This document shows, one piece after another, positions 4,569 through 6,744 of a stretch of DNA of 6,744 bases. The stretch's first letter is position 1. Each line of letters starts with the position of its first letter. The stretch is taken from positions 1 to 6,744 of the forward strand of contig JACQOM010000169.1 in NCBI GenBank assembly GCA_016202525.1, in the 5' to 3' direction. The notes beneath the pieces were generated by a model. That model saw only the letters and a program-made list of their open reading frames with translations. It made no database searches and was not told where the DNA came from. Source of the DNA: Chloroflexota bacterium (GTDB taxonomy: Bacteria > Chloroflexota > Dehalococcoidia > Dehalococcoidales > UBA2162). Made by a program: the position numbers and the translations under genes.

Positions 4569-6266
4569 ATGAGCATTATCAAACGAGTCTATTTCTACAC
4601 TGTATCCATCATCACCCTAGGTATATTCGCCGTCGGCGTGCAGATTCTGCTACGCCTTATTTTCGATTTACTTACCGGCACCAGCCAGGTACAGGTTGAA
4701 GCAGCGGGCTTCAAACAACAACAACTAAGCCTGGGGCTGGCGATGCTGGTGATAGGCGGGACACTATGGACTTTGTTCTGGCGAGCTATCCAGAAACAGG
4801 TGTCCGGAAATCCGACTGAAATAGGGTCGGCCATCCGCAAGCTCTTCCTCAACATCATTTTAGTAGTAAGTGCCCTGGTTGCCCTTACAGCTACCGCCGA
4901 AGTCCTTAACTGGCTGATGCGCGGGGTACCGCGGGAGCCTGTCATCCCCGGTAGACTGGCAACGGCAATAGTCGCCGGCAGCATCTGGTACTACCACTGG
5001 CGAGTCGCTGAGAAAGAGGGGGCACCTTCACCGGCGGCACAGACATTAAGGCGCTGGTATGTTTATATCCTCTCAGCCTGGGGGTTAATCACCTTAGCCA
5101 TTTGGCTGGTGCAACTAATCAGCCGGGCTATCCTGTCTTTACCCATCTGGGGAGAAGCTATAAGCAGCAATTTCTGGAGCACTGCACTTAGCCGCAGTCT
5201 GAGCTGGATACTGGTCGCCGGGGCTGCGTGGTACTTCCACTGGTTCCGCATGGCTAAATCCGATACCGACTCTACCCTCCGCCAGGTCTACCTTTACCTT
5301 ATGGCTATACCCGGCGGGACTATCGCCGGACTGGTGGCGCTGACCACAGCTGTATACAAAATCATCAGGTTTATTCTGGGCAGTCTGGATGTTGCTCCCA
5401 ACGTGCACTTCCAGTTTCTCGGCTGGACAATCCCCACCATGCTGGTAGCTGCCGCTATCTGGGGTTATCACAAACAGGCAGCCCAGGAAGAGGCCGCCCG
5501 GCTAACGGAACGGAAGCTTTCCGCCCGGCGGATTCACTTCTACCTCATGTCCTTCATAGGCCTTGGCACGCTGATTGCCGGACTGATTATATTGATTGGC
5601 ATTTTCATCGAACTCCCGACCAGCGCAGTCGGCCCAGCCACCGTAACCTCCACCCCCGGATGGTGGCGACAGCAACTCAGTCTGAGCCTGGCACTACTGC
5701 TGGTAGCTTCACCCATCTGGATGTATTACTGGAATAATGTACTCCGCCTGGTAGCTGAAAACGGCAATAACGAGAGGATAGCCCGGTCACGGCGTATTTT
5801 CCTGTACGTATTGGTCGGAGCCGCCATAATTACCCTGGCAGCCGACCTAGTGAACATCGTCTACCAGCTACTGAATGGACTCCTGCTGGGAAAATTCGGG
5901 GTCGAAGTCCTCCGCCGCTCCAAATGGAGCCTGCAGACCTTGTTTGTCGCCGCCCCGGTGCTATGGTATCACTGGCGTGTACTGCGGCAGGACCAACGCC
6001 TCGGCGCCGAGCAACTACTGCCACACAAGACAGTTACCATACTGGCAGGTGAGCCAGCGCAAGAGCTGGTTGCCTTGATTGAAAAGAAGCTTGGCTCACC
6101 GGTGCGCCGACTACATTACAGCGGACAGCCTGCTGAAGCAGTGCCCACCCTATCCGATGAACAGGCTGAAAAACTGGTCAATGACATCCGGGCGGCTCCC
6201 GTTGATAAGGTCATGGTCGTCATTGCCGGCAGCCAGGCTATGGTGCTGCCCTATAAAGAGAAATAA
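4569..6266 (+). CDS. Large polytopic membrane protein with six two-helix repeats, DUF5671-like
   Basis: The 565-residue protein has about 12 predicted transmembrane helices arranged as six tandem units: about 5-86, 87-158, 159-235, 236-317, 318-406 and 407-478. Most units begin with a basic or aromatic start such as R-R-x-x-x-Y, then a helix, a variable loop and a second helix. The second helix ends in an aromatic motif: W-T-L-F-W at 67, W-Y-Y-H-W at 140, W-Y-F-H-W at 221, W-G-Y-H-K at 298, W-M-Y-Y-W at 384 and W-Y-H-W at 466. This resembles DUF5671, a family of unknown function common in Chloroflexota. Arginines and lysines flank the unit borders, so these are probably cytoplasmic. Units 1 and 5 share Q-Q-L-S-L-x-L-A, which suggests a higher-order four-helix duplication. 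Residues about 480-565 are soluble with a beta-alpha-beta-like pattern. GAGG lies 5 bases before the ATG. No catalytic motif or transporter signature was seen. Confidence 0.85.
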   Translation: MSIIKRVYFYTVSIITLGIFAVGVQILLRLIFDLLTGTSQVQVEAAGFKQQQLSLGLAMLVIGGTLWTLFWRAIQKQVSGNPTEIGSAIRKLFLNIILVVSALVALTATAEVLNWLMRGVPREPVIPGRLATAIVAGSIWYYHWRVAEKEGAPSPAAQTLRRWYVYILSAWGLITLAIWLVQLISRAILSLPIWGEAISSNFWSTALSRSLSWILVAGAAWYFHWFRMAKSDTDSTLRQVYLYLMAIPGGTIAGLVALTTAVYKIIRFILGSLDVAPNVHFQFLGWTIPTMLVAAAIWGYHKQAAQEEAARLTERKLSARRIHFYLMSFIGLGTLIAGLIILIGIFIELPTSAVGPATVTSTPGWWRQQLSLSLALLLVASPIWMYYWNNVLRLVAENGNNERIARSRRIFLYVLVGAAIITLAADLVNIVYQLLNGLLLGKFGVEVLRRSKWSLQTLFVAAPVLWYHWRVLRQDQRLGAEQLLPHKTVTILAGEPAQELVALIEKKLGSPVRRLHYSGQPAEAVPTLSDEQAEKLVNDIRAAPVDKVMVVIAGSQAMVLPYKEK

Positions 6267-6293
6267 CCGGGGCACTCCCTCTTCAAGTCATTA

Positions 6294-6308
6294 CTACAGC
6301 CTCTGTAG
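6294..6308. repeat. Short perfect inverted repeat downstream of the DUF5671-like gene
   Basis: CTACAG (6294-6299), CCT loop and CTGTAG (6303-6308) pair perfectly over 6 bases, 28 bases after the stop codon. No T-run follows on either strand, so it is at best a weak terminator or mRNA 3'-end structure. Confidence 0.35.
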
Positions 6309-6348
6309 CCACCACTAAAAACATTAAACCTATGTTCAGGGTGACCAA

Positions 6349-6474
6349 AACCTATCCCCCTAACCCCCTTTCCTTGTTAGGGAAGGGGGAGTGAATATAA
6401 GAGATGGGCTTCGCCTCTCTCTAAAACCTCTTCCCCTCTCCAAGACTGGAGAGGGGAACAAAAGGGGTGAGGTT
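6349..6474. repeat. G/C-rich compound palindromic intergenic repeat, possibly a MITE-like element
   Basis: The element has imperfect terminal inverted repeats, AACCTATCCCC (6349-6359) and GGGGTGAGGTT (6464-6474), which pair at 9 of 11 positions. Inside are three hairpins. The first has a 10-bp stem with one G-T wobble (6364-6373 with 6380-6389) and a TTGTTA loop. The second is AGAGA (6400-6404) with TCTCT (6416-6420), with an inner GGC-TTC-GCC and a 2-base bulge. The third is a perfect 12-bp stem (6431-6442 with 6447-6458) and an AGAC loop. The A-A-A-A-C-C-T start also recurs at 6424, so the unit may contain two diverged half-copies. Similar CCCCTAACCCC-type intergenic repeats are common in Chloroflexota and Cyanobacteria genomes (general knowledge). 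No target-site duplication is obvious. Confidence 0.65.
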
Positions 6475-6493
6475 GATAAACATAAAATCACCG

Positions 6494-6744
6494 ATGAGCG
6501 CTGAGTTAAAGTATATTATCTTTCATACCAATGCGGGCTGGATAGGAATACTGAGCTCGGCAAAGGGACTTCTCAGCACTACTTTACCCCAGCCATCCGC
6601 ACAGGAAGCGCACCTGCAACTTGGCCCTGAAATGAATCAGGCTATCCGGTCGCCCCACCTCTTTGCCGATTTAACCGAACGCTTCAGGGCTTACTTTAAC
6701 GGCCGCCAGACAACCTTCCCCGATAAGCTCGACCTGTCAGGGAC
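6494..6744 (+). CDS. ogt: Methylated-DNA-protein-cysteine methyltransferase (MGMT/Ogt-like), N-terminal part, 3' end outside window
   Basis: The frame is open from ATG 6494 to the window end, giving 83 codons plus two bases. The protein opens with K-Y-I-I-F-H-T-N-A-G-W-I-G-I (6-19). It then shows T-T-L-P-Q-P-S-A-Q-E-A (29-39), F-A-D-L-T-E-R-F-R-A-Y-F-N-G (57-70) and F-P-D-K-L-D-L-S-G (75-83). This is the usual N-terminal, ribonuclease-H-like domain of MGMT followed by the junction to the catalytic domain. MGMT removes alkyl groups from O6-alkylguanine by transferring them irreversibly to its own cysteine. The P-C-H-R active-site motif would lie beyond the window, so activity cannot be confirmed. 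No ribosome-binding site lies at normal distance from this ATG. An in-frame TTG at 6473 would add 7 residues and has AAGGGG (6462-6467) 5 bases upstream, inside the repeat element, so the start is unsettled. Confidence 0.82.
   Translation, partial: MSAELKYIIFHTNAGWIGILSSAKGLLSTTLPQPSAQEAHLQLGPEMNQAIRSPHLFADLTERFRAYFNGRQTTFPDKLDLSG

Larger units (their letters stand above)
6267..6493. other. 227-bp intergenic region with a compound palindromic repeat
   Basis: No convincing coding frame was found between the DUF5671-like gene and the MGMT start. The first part has a 6-bp inverted repeat (6294-6308). The second part is dominated by the G/C-rich hairpin repeat at 6349-6474. No standard terminator (GC stem plus T-run) follows the 6266 stop on the plus strand, and no clear promoter for the MGMT gene was found. 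Confidence 0.7.

Noticed and set aside
4595..4984. Long antisense open frame opposite the DUF5671-like gene
   Set aside because: Its composition is that of a shadow frame, with no recognisable domain or ribosome-binding site, and the sense strand encodes a clear repeat membrane protein.
6326..6355. AAACCTAT occurring twice (6326-6333 and 6348-6355) as a target-site duplication
   Set aside because: Both copies lie on the left side of the repeat element and do not flank it, so they do not mark an insertion.
6349..6474. CRISPR array or intrinsic terminator for the 4569-6266 gene
   Set aside because: There are no regularly spaced identical direct repeats with unique spacers, and the GC stems are not followed by a T-run on the plus strand.

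Overview
The window is 6.7 kb of chromosomal-looking bacterial DNA of moderate GC content. It holds six complete genes and two genes cut by the window ends. The mix (PIG-L deacetylase, tandem-GNAT protein, glyoxalase II-like hydrolase, DUF5671-like multi-repeat membrane protein, MGMT, G/C-rich intergenic hairpin repeats) looks most like Chloroflexota, probably a Dehalococcoidia relative. That is a judgement from protein style, not a marker gene. No rRNA, tRNA, CRISPR array, transposase or phage gene was seen.

Left part (1-3167): the C-terminal part of a GT4 glycosyltransferase (1-792, +) meets tail-to-tail a two-domain GNAT acetyltransferase of mycothiol-synthase (MshD) type and length (789-1715, -). 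The GNAT gene is divergent from a PIG-L/LmbE zinc deacetylase (1807-2502, +) across a short spacer with overlapping promoters. The deacetylase meets tail-to-tail a glyoxalase II-like metallo-beta-lactamase-fold hydrolase (2526-3167, -). A GT4 enzyme, an N-deacetylase and an MshD-like acetyltransferase are three of the activities needed to build a glucosaminyl thiol such as mycothiol. A thioester or conjugate hydrolase would suit the same pathway. No cysteine ligase is in the window, so this is a hypothesis.

Middle (3168-4087): a DUF3592-like membrane protein (3232-3960, -) sits upstream of the hydrolase on the same strand. Its start faces a 127-bp divergent promoter region containing a perfect 10-bp inverted repeat. 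Each arm carries an outward-facing extended -10 box.

Right part (4088-6744): a two-gene unit encodes a membrane-anchored, probably NTF2-like protein (4088-4549) and a large membrane protein (4569-6266). The latter is built from six tandem two-helix repeats, each ending in an aromatic W-x-(x)-H-W-type motif, followed by a small soluble C-terminal domain. Then comes a 227-bp spacer with a compound palindromic G/C-rich repeat (about 6349-6474). The last feature is the N-terminal part of a methylated-DNA-protein-cysteine methyltransferase (6494 to the window end).

The points most worth checking are the possible thiol-biosynthesis neighbourhood, the six-repeat membrane protein with its small partner, and the two overlapping divergent promoter regions.
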